Assembly: GCA_013399695.1 (NCBI GenBank)
Contig: VXAU01004938.1
Span: 2,616,018-2,680,017, forward strand
Direction: 5' to 3'
DNA: 64,000 nt
From: Formicarius rufipectus
Lineage: Eukaryota; Chordata; Aves; Passeriformes; Formicariidae
Both the position numbers and the translations under genes were made by a program. Positions 1 to 12,700 of the stretch are shown one piece after another. Every line of letters starts with the position of its first letter. The stretch's first letter is position 1. The notes under the pieces were generated by a model. The model saw only the letters and a list, made by a program, of their open reading frames with translations. It was not told the origin of the DNA and searched no databases.

Positions 1-566
1 AAATTAAATATAACTGCTACTCAAATTGATGTTCAAGCTTACACAGCTTATAAAAGCTATTTCTAACTATTTTACAAATATGAGTAATTGCATTGCATTT
101 TCCCTTTGGGAATTAACTAAGGAATGAATTGCTCCCAAAAACCTAATAGAAAAATAACAGCTATTTTTTTAAAATCACACAAGTTTATACTTGACCCCAT
201 TTTAATGAATATTAATCAAATGCATGCATAATAGAGCTATTTGCTTTCTTAGTTAAAAAAACAAAAATGCACAAGAAATACCAGTATAGGGGTCTTGTTT
301 CCAAGAAAAAAATATAGAAAATATAATATTTTAATGCACATCTAACTGCCATCGAATGCAAATGCCATGAAAATGTAACTACAAATTTCCTGTGCATTTC
401 TATATTTTCCACTTTGAAATAAATAAAAATGTTATTTTTCTTCTACAATCTGTAAATTGTCATCTCAGAAATAAGCGTATGAAGAGAAACATAACTATGA
501 AAGGGGAAATATTTCATGTCTGAGGATTTTCAGAGTAATAGCTCATCCTGATTTTGTCAGGATTTT

Positions 567-645
567 TGAGCAGGACACTGGACTAGATGACCTACTGTGG
601 TCCTTTCCAACCTGAAACTACTTATTATTTGATTTCCACTTTTTT
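567..645 (+). repeat. CR1 LINE 3'-end fragment
   Basis: The sequence runs ...GGACTAGATGACCTACTGTGG, then TCCTTTCCAACCTGAA. This is the conserved 3' untranslated end of avian CR1. It is short and diverged, and the terminal ATTCTATGATTCT motif has decayed. Confidence 0.75.
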
Positions 646-2919
646 ATTATTATCAAACAGGGCTGAAAACGCTTTTAGTCTTTTTAGAAACTGGGACAAA
701 CTTATTGGCTGTTGATGATATGACTATAGCTCTTGCCTACATGCCTTAAAATACATAGTCTAGTTGCAGGTGCTGTCACTGAAATGAGTAGTATTATGTG
801 TTTCATTTTCTTCAGGGTCTAGATTTCCTTTATAATAAGTTTTCAAATACTGCAGTCCCTTCTGAAAGTGATCAGCTAAAGGACAGAAAAAGCCCCATAT
901 TTTGATAATCACAGCACAACATTCTCTGTACTAAGCAGATGTTGACAATCCATACAAGCAGAATCTGCAGCTGACAGAAGCCTATGTCCTGAACAAATGT
1001 ACTAACTAGCATGCCAGGCTCCAAGGGTTAAGCCACACTTAGTTCTTATTTAAAACAGTTGTTTCCTGGAAATTTTTCAAACTACATTGGACTACTATCT
1101 TGTTCCTTCTTGATCCCACTGAGTAGCTCCTTCACCAAATGTGCAGAATGGTCATCCACTAAAATACAAAAAAATACTTTTTCATTACCACTGCTTTCCC
1201 ACCTGCACTGCGGACCTAAGTGTTTTCAGTGGAGCTTACTTCTTGTAAACTGATGCTAAAGTGGGTTTTCCTTCCCTTCAAAAGCTTTGAGTCATGCTTT
1301 GTAACTGAAAATTATGGATTATATTTTCAGGCAAGCTAAGGCCAAGCCTTCTTGGCATACACACAAGGAGGCAAACCTGCTTGGTGATAACAGTATTCTA
1401 GCAGAGGCAGTACTCAGTGGAGCTACACTTAATGCAGTTTCTACCTGTCTGATGAGCACAAAAAAATCAACTGCAAACTTAACAGAGAGCTGCAGAAGGC
1501 AATGATAGTATAGTCTTGTAAATTCTGTGTACTATATAGTTTAAAATACTGATAAGTCTTGTAAACTCTAATTTTTAGTATTAAAATGATAAATAATATT
1601 TTAAGGTCTTCAAGATTCATAAAGTACTAACCAAAACAGTAAGATCTTGTCGTCTTTCTCAAAGCCACAATGCTTTCTGTTTGTTACCATCCCTGTTCAG
1701 ATCATACATCAACTTATAAGATAATCTTTCATAAGTAGTATCATTTTCTTTTATCTCTAACTTGACACATTTATGCCATGACTTTACTAACAATGGAATG
1801 AAATCCTCAATTTACTAAAAATATCAACAAATTAGACTGGACTTTTCTTTAAGATTTGAAAAGTCATAGTAACTCTAAAATACAGTTCTATAGCTGCATC
1901 TCTGTAGTTCTCCTCCTTGGTCTTTCAATGTTTTCTTAGACTGATATAGTGCATTAACTTAAAGTACAGGTACATTGGGCTACGAATCTTTTAGATCATA
2001 TCCGTGATTTTATATTTAGAAGTCTGCAGCCAAAGACAATTAAGTGAACAGGTTAAATAATAACAAATAAATTAAGAAATGAGCACTTTTAAGTAAGCAT
2101 TCATCTTGATTAAGGCTAATCTCAGAAGTGCATGAGAAAACAGCATTGTATTCAAAACATTACACATAGCCTGCATGTAATTTCAACAACATTAAAATAG
2201 GCCAAATAAAGAGATCTCAGCACTATAACAACCACAGTAAAGATTTGTTTTGTTCCCTACTAGTCATTCCAGCTTCTAATTGGAAGCAGAAGATATAAGA
2301 AATTTTGCAAACCCAAAACAGGAGGAAGAGTGTTCTTTCAACCTAAACTCACAGCATGTTCTGCCATTCAGACACAGAACCATTCATGTTAGTCCCCAGT
2401 CCAAACACTTGTTCTCAGTAAGATCAAGGCCACTCACACCAGTTTGTTCAGGGTTTTGTTGAGTCAGGTCTTGGAAACTTCCAAGGATGGTGTCTACACA
2501 GTCTGCCAGACTAATCTATCCAAATGCTTGACTGTCCTCATGGAGCAGGCAACAGTTCTTGCTGTTCCTGGACTGGGGTTGCCACTTAGGCAACATAACA
2601 TGACCAACAGGAAACAAAATATATGGTCGTTATGTTTACTGAGACCCACGTAGAGAAAACCCTAGGTATGACTCTCAAAGGGCAGACAGTGTTTGTAGGT
2701 ATTGTGTGTTGACACAGACAGCAAGTACAACATATAAATAAAGGTTTCAAAAGAGTCCTGGCTTACAAACTTGTTAGCATTGGGTACTACCATGTAGATG
2801 TATCAAAAAGTTCAAAAGAACATGATCAACTGCCTGAAGACAAAGCATTCACTGAGTTCTGGTGCTACATTTATTTTGACCTTTTTTATTTTTAAATTTC
2901 ACCCTTATCAAGAAAAGGT

Positions 2920-3352
2920 TCATTGCAGCTAAAGAGAACCTCATGATATTCAACAAAGACAAGTGCAAAGTCCTTCATCTGGGAAGGAAGTACTCCCTGA
3001 AAAAATACGGGCTGGATACTGACTGGCTGAGGAGCAGCTCTGTTGGGAAGGACCTGAGGGGTCCTGATGAAACTTGAGCTAAATATGAGTCAGTTTTGTG
3101 CCCTGGCAGCAGTGATCACTTCCGTCAATCTGATAATACAGCCTGACAGGAGATTAAAAGAAGTGAACATCTCCCTTTATATGACATTCATCAAACTACA
3201 ACTGGAATACCATGTGGAGCTTTTGGTCCTCCACTTCTATTGAAAGAGATTGCCTCAGCATCACCACCATGGAGAGGAGCTGGAGCACTTGCCCAGCAAA
3301 GAGAGGTTGGAGGAACTGGGTTTGTTGAGTCTGGGGAACAGAAGGCTTTGGT
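2920..3352 (+). repeat. CR1 LINE fragment, ORF2 C-terminal region
   Basis: Diverged CR1 in the plus orientation. It contains the segment around 'tcatgatattcaacaaag', 'gtgcaaagtccttcatctgg' and 'gaaggacctgaggggtcctg', matching the conserved CR1 coding run that reads F-N-K-x-K-C-K-V-L-H-L-G then K-D-L-G-V-L. Further on, remnants of the 'LE(Y)..' and 'ERL.ELG' segments appear in order up to about 3350. Many indels and stops make it non-functional. Confidence 0.75.
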
Positions 3353-3445
3353 GAGCTAGAAGGACTTAGGGGTGCTGTGGATGAGAGGCTGGACATGAGC
3401 CAGCAAGGTGCATTTGCAGAAGTAATAGAGTCTGGCATAGAGTAA
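3353..3445 (+). repeat. Second CR1 fragment abutting the first
   Basis: The bases 'aaggacttaggggtgctgtg' followed by 'gatgagaggctggacatgag' and 'ccagcaaggtgc' repeat the CR1 coding segment K-D-L-G-V-L...L-D-M-S-Q-Q-C that already occurred near 3045-3110. It is therefore a separate CR1 copy or a partial duplication in the same orientation. Confidence 0.6.
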
Positions 3446-6021
3446 TATTCATGTATTACACACCTTGAAGTAATGCAGTCTAATGGAAGACTAAAAGAAA
3501 TAGAGAGCTGCTTTTCTTCCTTGTGTAATAGTTACTATAAAAAATGAGAGCACCCTGCAGGTCCCTCAAGTGTACAAACAAAAAAGGAGCAATTACTAAG
3601 ATGAACATGAGGAATGTACAAATAAGAGGTAAAATCAAAATATTTATAGTAAATGTATGGAGAAAAACCAAGGCAGTAAGATTTATCAGTCCACTGAACA
3701 TTTCTACCTGCTGATTTCCCCATTGCTTAATACAATCACTTAAAAAAAAATAAATCTGGTGTTCTATCTTTTTGAGCTAAAGTGGAAAAAAACTCCTTAT
3801 CAGGAAGAGACCAGCATGGGTAGGTGGCCTGAAAAATCTAAGTCTCCTTTCTCTAAATCTAACCTTTCATAGTATGAGTAATGTTACACTCAAGCCACAA
3901 GGTAACATCTATAACACCAACAGATACACAAATGTGACATTCCCATACAGTAATAACAGTTACATGAATTGCTACTGACAGTAAGAAAATATCACTAAGT
4001 AACAAATGTGAAATCAACATTACTCTTATGTCGCTGGCTTCAGTAGGAAAGAAGTGAAATCATCTTTCACTTGCCTTCCAGCTGGTATCTCTACAACTCT
4101 ACACTCTGGGAAAGTGATATTCATCATCAACTAGAGTTGTACTACAGCCTTATGGCCAGATGGGTAACAACTTAAGTACTTTGTAGGAAAACAGAATTTA
4201 ACTCCAATTCTACTGCAAATATGCAAAAATCTGTTTTGAAGTTTTCCTTTTGTGTGAACCATATATAGTAACAGTAAAATGTACAAAAGTAGAAAGCATG
4301 TGACAAAAGCACTTTATTTGACCCTGTTCTACCAAAAATATCCTTACTTCCTGTGCTCAGCTTAATCCATCACAATCTACAATCATCTTAGCTGTATAAT
4401 CCAATACTTATTCTCCACATTTGTGAGAGTTTCTGTTCTGAGAACATTAGGATGAAAGGATTTATTAAGAGCCTCTCAACTGACATTTACAGGGATTATG
4501 GTTCTTCAGTCTCCCAGTAGTGCTAACCTTACTTTTTTCCCTCTTATTTCCTCAGTTTAAAAGTTCAATTACAAAATTCTTAACACTAGGAAAACACCAG
4601 ATCTTTTAAATGACACAGTATCTCTTCCTTTGTAGCCAGGACCTGCTTCATTTGAGCTTCTCTGTAACCTGTGTCTCTGCCTCCAACTATGTCACAGTGA
4701 TCAAATAAGCAACAAAACAGTCTGAGTGTATAATGGAGAAACCTACTAACAAAAATATGATACAATAATGGAATCTTAGACCAGCCCCATATATAACAGG
4801 AATTAAGCATACAAGGCAATAAATATCCTCACTCTTAGGAAAGCCACTGTGCTTTTGAAAAGATAAATTTGAGATGTAAATCTTTAAGTTGTGACCTGAA
4901 TTGCTGGACAAGAAAATGTGAAACAACCTAAGAGAATCTGCTGCAAAAAGGTATGAACATTCGATGGTTCCAAATGCTACAGCATTCGCAAGTACTAGGG
5001 GTGTCTGCTTAGGCACACTTCTCAAACCATTTACAACAAATTGAATAATTTGTATCGTAACTAAATTATCAAGACTAAACTCACATTTCAGCTTGCCAGG
5101 AGTTTATATAGAAGCTGGGTACTGCATCCGTAAAATACCTTTCTCTACACACACCGAGTACATAAATGACTATACCACAACATGTTGAATTGAAAATAGT
5201 CTGCAACTTTCTCAAGTGTTCCACCACAAGCTAAACTTCATGCTTTTGAACAAAAAAGAACAAAAAAATACTGACTGGGGATTTTGTAGAACTTCACGTG
5301 GGCTCTTTTTATTTCCTTTCATTTCAGCAGTAGAACATTTCCTCAGATGATCTGATCACTAAACCCACTTGAGCTTCAGAGTTTGTTAGAAGTAACTGGA
5401 ACATCAGCAGGCTGCAAGCACTAGTAGGTGTAGCTACCTTGATGTGGGGGCAACTGGCTCGCAGTCAAAGACACCATGACACAGACAACAACGCAGCCCC
5501 AACCAGCCTTCATTTTACCTTTTTCTTTCCTGTAGATGTTCATTTTCTAGGTTCCAGTCTTCAATGTCTTTGAGAAGTTTATTTAGGCTGCAGATTAACT
5601 GTGCTGTACAATGCACTCCAGTGCCACTGTGGCCATGCACTACATGTGCATGCGTGTGCATATGAGTACAGGGCATGGGGCAGGGAGGCAGAGTGCATAA
5701 TAGACTGTTAACATGGATAACAGAGAATCAACTATACACACCCTTCCAGACTGTGTCAGGTCCTAGTGACAAAAACAAAGCTTGCACAGATTTAATCCAT
5801 AAGCTAAAACTTTGCATGTAATACACACATATACTGGTAGACAGAATGTTCAAGCCGAGACAGACATCTTAAACAAATCCAGGAGACAAAGCAAACTTAT
5901 TTATGTACTTTTTCTAAGACTGTTTCAGGATTATCTAATTCACCAGGTAATGACTTTTCTCAGGATTCTTCAACCTTTTATTCCTTTTTTATTTGTCTGA
6001 TCTCACAGTCAGCCCAGCTAG

Positions 6022-6093
6022 CTGCAGGACTTTGGACTAGAGATCTCCTGAAGTTCATTCAAGCCTGCATCTTTCTTTAATCCTATGATTCCA
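6022..6093 (+). repeat. CR1 LINE 3'-end fragment
   Basis: A short diverged CR1 tail: 'gcaggactttggactagaga' then 'tctcctgaagttcattcaag' and ending near 'atcctatgattcc', which preserves the TCTATGATTC-type terminus. Confidence 0.65.
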
Positions 6094-6894
6094 CAAGGAA
6101 CAGCATCCTTATCATCTGTTGATCACCCACTTCTTTTACAAATTCTGAGACCTGTTTAAGTGTTCAGGATGCACAACTGAAAATATTTTAAATAAAAAGA
6201 CAACAAAAACTCCCTACCAGTGGCGTCTCCACTTTAGCATCTAAAAACAGCACAAATTTGAAAACTTTGAAAATCACAATCACTACTTAAGTGTTAGAAT
6301 TCCTTGATAAACAAATTTGAATATGTATTTTATTTTCTTGTGCTTATTGCAATTACCTCATGCTGTAAATCTTGGTATCTATTACTATTCTGCCTGTATC
6401 ACACCTATCACAGTTTGGCCCCAAACTACAATATTCTAAATAAATAACATGTTCCAGCTAATAGTTGTAGCTAAGAATGCCGTCTGCAACCAGCTTCTCT
6501 TAATTTAAATACCCTTCACACCAGCCCTGGGTGTGCCACGTGTGGAAAGGTTCAGAATCCTAATCTCTTCTCCACTTTCAGTATTGTTTCCATGCTGAAG
6601 TTCAAACTGCAACCTGTTATGGTTCTTTCATGAGGCACCCCTTCAAAAAAGCCTCGGTACCACACCAGAAAAACAGAGTTTCACAGTCTCCAGAGGGGAC
6701 TGGTCGCTTCCCTGGAATCTTGCTATACAAAACTATGACTGCTGTAGTACTGTGGCCTTGCTGCCTTTCTGCCTTGGCTTGAAGGACAGAGACAGAATTT
6801 CCTCTTCAGCTGGGATGAAATAGTTCTTTTTTCCAGTTGGAAATAGGATTTAATTTAAGGAAAGCTCACAAAGACTTTTGGGGACTACGCTTAC

Positions 6895-7083
6895 CTCCTG
6901 GACAATGCCTCACGGCCATTTTACACCGTCTGGATTCTGCAATGGTTGGACATGGTATTGTGTCTTTTGCTGGTTTCTTCACAATTTGTCTTGTTCTTGT
7001 TTCCAAGCCCCACTTAAATCCACATGTTTTGTTATTCCTGCTGCAAGTTCCCCACTCGCTCCACTGACCCACTTCACAACCTT
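6895..7083 (-). CDS. RSPO2: RSPO2 coding exon: thrombospondin type 1 repeat
   Basis: This 189-bp exon encodes the TSP1 domain of R-spondin 2, which in this family binds heparan sulfate proteoglycans and supports Wnt/LRP signalling outside the cell. Read on the minus strand it gives EGCEVGQWSEWGTC, then CGFKWGLETRTRQIVKK and ending AESRRCKMAVRHCPG, with the WSEW tryptophans and six cysteines of the fold. The acceptor is a pyrimidine-rich tract ending TTTGTCAG (AG at 7084-7085) and the donor is GAG/GTAAGC (GT at 6893-6894). The start completes the codon split from the preceding exon (G + AA = Glu143, human numbering), and the exon ends after the first base of a Gly codon, so both junctions are phase 1. 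The protein is nearly identical to mammalian RSPO2 as I recall it and clearly not RSPO1, 3 or 4. The next exon (basic C-terminal tail) was not found between here and base 1. Confidence 0.96.
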
Positions 7084-7750
7084 CTGACAAAGCAAAAGAA
7101 AAGATGAGTAATTCTTCTGATTTTTTCTTTTTTTTTTTAACTGGAAAGCAACACTTGAAAGTTTTATTTTTAATAGGCAAAAACTAGAAACAAAATTAAA
7201 ATCCTTTACAGAACCTGGAAGGATCTTTCTAACCAGCATCAATCTGAGCAAAATAAATCAGATTATAAAACTCTATGTATAGTTGCGATGTCAGTCCCAA
7301 ATGGTCAAAAACTCTCCTAAAGTAATCAGAGCAACTTAATTTTGTCTCTATCTAATAAATTAATCCTATTTGGTTGTCACCTGTATTAGGAAAGCTTGAA
7401 AGTTCACATTTCCAGGTCCTCTCCATAATGAAATAAAAGCAATACTCTTGAAAGAAAGAGTCTGTTCTGCCACAATTCCTGAAACCCTACTAATTGTGAG
7501 TTATAAATCCTCATACAAGGGGATTCTACAGGTGAGAGAAGAGAACTTTCTGATGCACGACAGAGTGGCATTCCCAAAATGCAGTATTTTAAAGTTTGGA
7601 AACATATAGTAGTAGTAGTAAGTAAGGCACAATTTCTTAGTGAACGTTTCCTGCTAACACTGTCCATCACCTTAAAAACTGTGCCACATTTGAACACGGC
7701 CACTCAGCAAAAGAGCTACTTCAGCAGCACTGCGGTGCTGGAAGACTCAC
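7084..7750 (-). other. RSPO2: RSPO2 intron between Fu2 and TSP1 exons
   Basis: A short intron (667 bp) with a GTGAGT donor at 7750 and a CAG acceptor at 7084. It contains a pyrimidine/T-run (plus-strand T-rich, 7123-7139) but no repeat, exon or RNA gene that I can recognise. Confidence 0.9.
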
Positions 7751-7894
7751 CCACACATTCCATAAGCTCTTCCAAGGCTGCAAATCCAGGAGGGCACCCT
7801 CGAAAGCAGCGGCCTCTGTGCGAGTAAAAGCCGGCTTTGCATTTGGTACAGAAGTCTCTGCTAAAGCAGGAGTCGCAGTTTTCTATTCTGCATC
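7751..7894 (-). CDS. RSPO2: RSPO2 coding exon: second furin-like cysteine-rich repeat
   Basis: This 144-bp exon encodes furin-like repeat 2, the part of R-spondins that binds LGR4/5/6. The minus strand reads [19 protein letters not shown], then [20 protein letters not shown] and LEELMECV. Phe105 and Phe109 (human numbering), the known LGR-contact residues, are kept, as are the structural cysteines. The acceptor is TTTTGATTCAG/GATGC (exon begins at 7894) and the donor is TGTGG/GTGAGT (GT at 7749-7750). Both junctions are phase 1 and join in frame with the neighbouring exons. Against human RSPO2 as I remember it, the second half differs at about residues 119, 126, 127, 130, 134 and 138, a denser cluster than in the other two exons. 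Only 667 bp separate it from the TSP1 exon. Confidence 0.95.
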
Positions 7895-8450
7895 CTGAAT
7901 CAAAAGGATCATAAGGAACAGTGAGACAAAAAAGTTAGGGTAACACTAAAAATGAGGGAATTTATAATGCAAAAATAGCAAAGCCAGAAGTGCTATAATG
8001 AGGAATACTGTTGTCCTGAAATCTGCTCTACAGAAGAAACTAAAGGCAACTGTAACTGTCTACCACATTTTCCCCTGAATCCTTTTAATTCTATTTTTTT
8101 TTAATCAAAACTCTAGATAAAACCCCTAGTTTACTTACATTTGAGCTAATTATATCTTTTCGGAGAAAAAAACATTCAAAGTAAATTATTTTTGTATTTA
8201 AGTAATTTTGATGAAACTGAGATTCAACAAATAATTTTGGGATTATATGCAGCTATTATATGTATTGTCTACAGTTTATCATTTATCATTGAAAGTGGAA
8301 CACTTTTTTCATGAGTTGACTCTGAATAGCTGAGCAGATGCTTTCATGGGGTATATCTGATATCCTTGCCTACCACATGCATGCGCTACCATGTAAAAAG
8401 TCTCAATTTTTCTGGATTTAACTCCCCTCTATTTTTAGGACACTTAATCC

Positions 8451-8526
8451 ACAAAAAAAACCAACCATTCTTCAATGACTAAAAGACAGGAAGCTACAAA
8501 CAATAGCAAAACAAACAAACAAACAA
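8451..8526. repeat. A-rich low-complexity with CAAA repeats
   Basis: A-runs followed by a short (CAAA)n tract around 8510-8526. Confidence 0.7.
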
Positions 8527-8904
8527 AAATCCCCAAACAACAAGCCAAACAACTGTTGTCTTTATGAAATATTGGGTTTCTCTAAAAATTTAAGAGAAAT
8601 ATAAGCCATGATAGATTAGACTCAGAAACATTCTATTCTGTATTAAAATATGGCAACTTGGAAATGGACTAGTTATCAATGATCATACATATACCACACA
8701 TACCTAAACAAAAATACCAGGGAAAAATGTACCAAAGATTAAAAAGCATAAGCCATTATATTTGGAACAGTAATGATCACTTCACAATTAATTAAAAACA
8801 ATCTAATCCTTCAGCTAACATAATTTATATAAACTACATTAACTGTATTTTGTCTTCAGCTTTATGAAGTTGCAGCAAGCATTTATTATTCACGCCATGC
8901 AACA

Positions 8905-8932
8905 ATATACATATATATATATATATATATAA
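8905..8932. repeat. (AT)n microsatellite
   Basis: An almost pure alternating AT tract of about 28 bases with one C interruption near 8910. Confidence 0.95.
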
Positions 8933-9751
8933 TTTTGCTCTTTTTTTATGTCAGCCATTTATTCTTATTCTTTTATAATGAAAAATAAGCACAAACCATA
9001 AGGACTTCTGAAATAGCTATTAGGAAATATCCCCCATCAATACCTCAAATTTAGCCAATCTTTATAAAACGTAATTTAATATTTATTCTTGAATTTCAGC
9101 AACCCAAAATAGGGCACGCCACAACACTGAAACAGTATGTGTGTGTGTGAATGTGTGTAAAATTATTCTCTGTTAGCAACTGAGGAAATATGAGGCTTTT
9201 TAGATCAGATTTCTTGTGTCATTGGACAATAAATTAGGCTGACTCAATGGAAAGTAAAAAAGTATGTTTCAAATGGTGGCACAGCTTTGCTTGGTTAAAA
9301 GGAATGTGAGCATCACTTTGAAGCCTTGCACAGCCAAAGGTAAGCTATGCTGCCGCTATTTAGACACAAATATATTAGACACAACCACACATGCTACGAC
9401 CTCTGTTGGCCAGCATCTCTCAAAGGGGCTTTTAGAACTTGGGTTCTTAAAAGTAGCAGAAATGGAGCTTCTTGTCCACAGTTCAGTTTATAGGAAATTC
9501 CCAAGAATAATAACTTCTTTTTCACAAGGACTGAACTAGTCCCTAAAGAACAAGAGGTTTATGCCAACACAACGTTCCCGCAAAAATCACTTCCCCAGAC
9601 TTCTGCAAGCCAAAAACAATTAGGTCAGCTCCTCTGGAGATGTTTCACAATAGTTATGTGCTAATCTGGTTTGTTACACTCAAGGTGTATTGAAGTATTT
9701 TGTTAAATGCAATGCTTGAATCAAGCATCCTGTGTGTTTAAATACTCAGAG

Positions 9752-9768
9752 AAAAAAAAAAAAAAAAA
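9752..9768. repeat. Poly(A) homopolymer, 17 bases
   Basis: A pure A-run followed by GAAAGAAAAA. No retrotransposon body was recognised upstream. Confidence 0.9.
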
Positions 9769-12700
9769 GAAAGAAAAACACTTGCCTCTTGCCCACCCAC
9801 ATGAGACATTCTGAAAAGACATCAAGGCTTTTATAAATCATGTAATCCAATGATGAGGTGCAGAACAGAAAAATAAAAGAAAAGATAGGATCTTGCAACC
9901 CTCCCTCACATCCAAGTGATGCAATACTTTTTAAGTAATGTTTTAATTATTGCTTTCAAAGCATGTTGGGGAGTAACATGCTAAAAGGCTTTTTGTGTGT
10001 GTGGAAGAGGGACTAAGGGAAAAACTTTCAATACAAGTTGCCTTTTGATGTGATACAGCCATGCTTAGCAGGTGAAAGTCTGCCTCACCTTACACTTGGG
10101 ATACCCTCCATGAAACTATCATTAATGTAAGTACATATGTGAATACTCCATATTTAAACATTCATTGAATGAATAAACCTTCTTTCAGTTTCTTGATCAT
10201 ACTCCAAAGTTCTCATCTTATTTATATTTTTTGCTTCACCGTCTATGCCACTTTTCTTTTATGTCACAATAGAGTGTCATAACTATATTTTAGAAGCATT
10301 AGTAGGTGAAGGTTGGCTGGAGTGAAGGTTGGGTGAAACTCAGGTGGAGATTTCTGCCAAGGCAGTATATTTTCAAATTTTTTTTCCCATGAAGATAAAT
10401 TACTCCAAAAATGAAATGCAGTTTAGGAGGAAGTAATGAAAGAATACTGGGAATACTGTAAGAATTCTGAAATTAAAACATTACTTCACCAGAATGATAT
10501 TCATCACAATGCTTAGGGTTACCTGGTCCTAAGCATAATGATAAAATACTGCAGCTGAAGACCAACTAGGAGTGACAAATCCTTTCTGACATACTCCATG
10601 CATTGTTTGAAATTATGAAGGTGCTCTTGCACTTAAGACTTTTTATGAATTTTAAATAACCTAAAAAGGTAAAGAACAGAAATAATTCAAAGTCAAAAAA
10701 GCTTACTATCTGGAATCATCTATTTTCAATCACAGACTGTCACAACAGTGGTTAAGAAACACAGAAAAATGTATAGAGTATAATATTTTTGATGCCTAGC
10801 TTCATCTCCTTGCATGGCTTAAATGCTTTGGTGATTCTTTCTTTTAATAAAAGCGCTATTAGTAAATTATTTGAATAGTGACTGAGGTTAGTAAATTTGA
10901 ATAAATAAATTCTTTAGATTCTCTTGGGTTTAAATATACTAACACGAAGAGATAAAGTGTACACATTTTTAGTTGGGCACCTAAAAAAGCTGACACTCCA
11001 CTAAGAACAGGAACGTACCGTTGTTTGAAAATAAATATAAATTGAATTTTGTATTTATCTTTGTTAATCATCATCATTATCTATGCAAACTTCATTAAAT
11101 ATGGGTATTAATGGAAGTATATTGCAGATTACTACAATTCTTTGCATTTTATTAAGTAATAAATCAGATAACTGTGAATAATGTAACATGAAATCTACAG
11201 AACTGTTTGACATATGAAATAATTAAGAAAACTAGCCTTTTCAAAAATTATTTTACACTTTACAATAAGTAGTAAAATAAAACCCAAGAAAATACTGTTT
11301 AACGACCTGAACTGCTCCCTTGTGAATGCTACAGTTTTCAACCCTTTGAACTTTCTGATCTCAGCATCCTATGCCTACTCCTAGAGAAGAAAAGCAAAAT
11401 CTTTCCTACTTTTAAAAGTCCCTATCTAAATGCTTTTAAATTACCTTCAAATTAATTAGTTTACTGAAATAATTATAAGAAACTTGAACAAGACAGAGAT
11501 TATTTTTTTCATCTGGAACAGATAAAATCATTTTTATTACTTCAATTTACTTGCCACAGACCCAATTGCTTTTCTCACAGGTCCAGTGCTTTCATTTTCT
11601 GTATACCAGCAGCTGGATAATGCAATTTATGTATCCCTTTTATTCCACTTAAAAGATTGCCTAGAAGTTTACACAAAAAAACCCTAAAGTAAACGAGAAC
11701 AAAAACAATGAGATGAGCATGGATTTTAGGCCCAAGAAACTCTTCAGAGAAAAGAAATAGATAATGAATAACTCAGAGCATGCTTCAGAAATGCCTTTTT
11801 TTTTTTTCCTCCCCCTTTAAAAATAAACAGAAAATGGTGCTCCCTAGAGGTTTCCAAATAAACAAGAGCAACTGTCTTAGAAACAGGATGGAGAAGGTCT
11901 GGAAGTGGAAGCTAGGAGAGGATGAGAAACGTAAGAGGGGAGAAAGAGTCGATGAATTCAGTCCTACAGGAGAACACCCAGAGGAATCACATCCCTTTGG
12001 CAGGCCTACCTGCAGGGCAACAATGGCAGAGCTGAAAACCTGATCACCAGAACCTTAGAGTGAAGAAGTGAAGGGTGCTTCATTGCTGCTGTTCTCATTT
12101 AGATAGCAACAAGGTCTGTAGGTCAGAGCCCCTTTCTCTTCTTTCCCTTGTATTCAAACTGCAATGTCTCATCAAGGATCTGCTTCCTACCAGACTTCAA
12201 GTCCCTTCTATTCCTGCTCAGCATCATATCTCCTTATATCCCACTGGCTCTTCTACACCCTCTACTCACAGTCAGACATCGTAATAATCATACTGCAATT
12301 TATCTAGCACAACCTCAAATTTTCTTTTCAGAAATTCCATCTTGGGAAAGCCAGAAAGTCAAGTATTTGCTTCCTTCCTTCCACTTGAAAGGTACAAAAC
12401 ACCCATGAGAAGTCACTCCCATATGAAGACTTCGCATCTTCCTCTGGTATCATCCTCACATAACTGGACTTTAAGAAGCACTCAGGAAAGCCCAGAGAAA
12501 TTCTCCTGGTGTGTCTGATTAGCACAGTTCTAAACAGGTGACATTTCTGAAAATGTTATACCATACCTATCACAAGAGTTGTGTGTAAATGCTAAAAGAA
12601 CAACATTATGATCTCACTGAAATCCATGACAGAGGTTCTAATTGCTTCTAAATGCAAGGGCACCTTTCAACTAATAAACTTCTTATTCTGTCAGATAGAC

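Larger units (their letters stand above)
1..6894 (-). other. RSPO2: RSPO2 intron (partial) after the TSP1 exon
   Basis: AT-rich intronic sequence downstream of the TSP1 exon donor. Apart from the CR1 fragments listed separately, I see no coding exon. I looked on the minus strand for the lysine/arginine-rich C-terminal tail of RSPO2 and did not find it, so the last exon and 3'UTR probably lie left of base 1. The stretches 645-2920, 3480-6020 and 6095-6894 hold nothing I can identify. Open frames here are short and have no recognisable domains. Confidence 0.75.

Noticed and set aside
5640..5670. Alternating purine-pyrimidine tract near 'catgtgcatgcgtgtgcata', considered as a Z-DNA or regulatory site
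   Set aside because: Short and imperfect; too common in vertebrate introns to claim.
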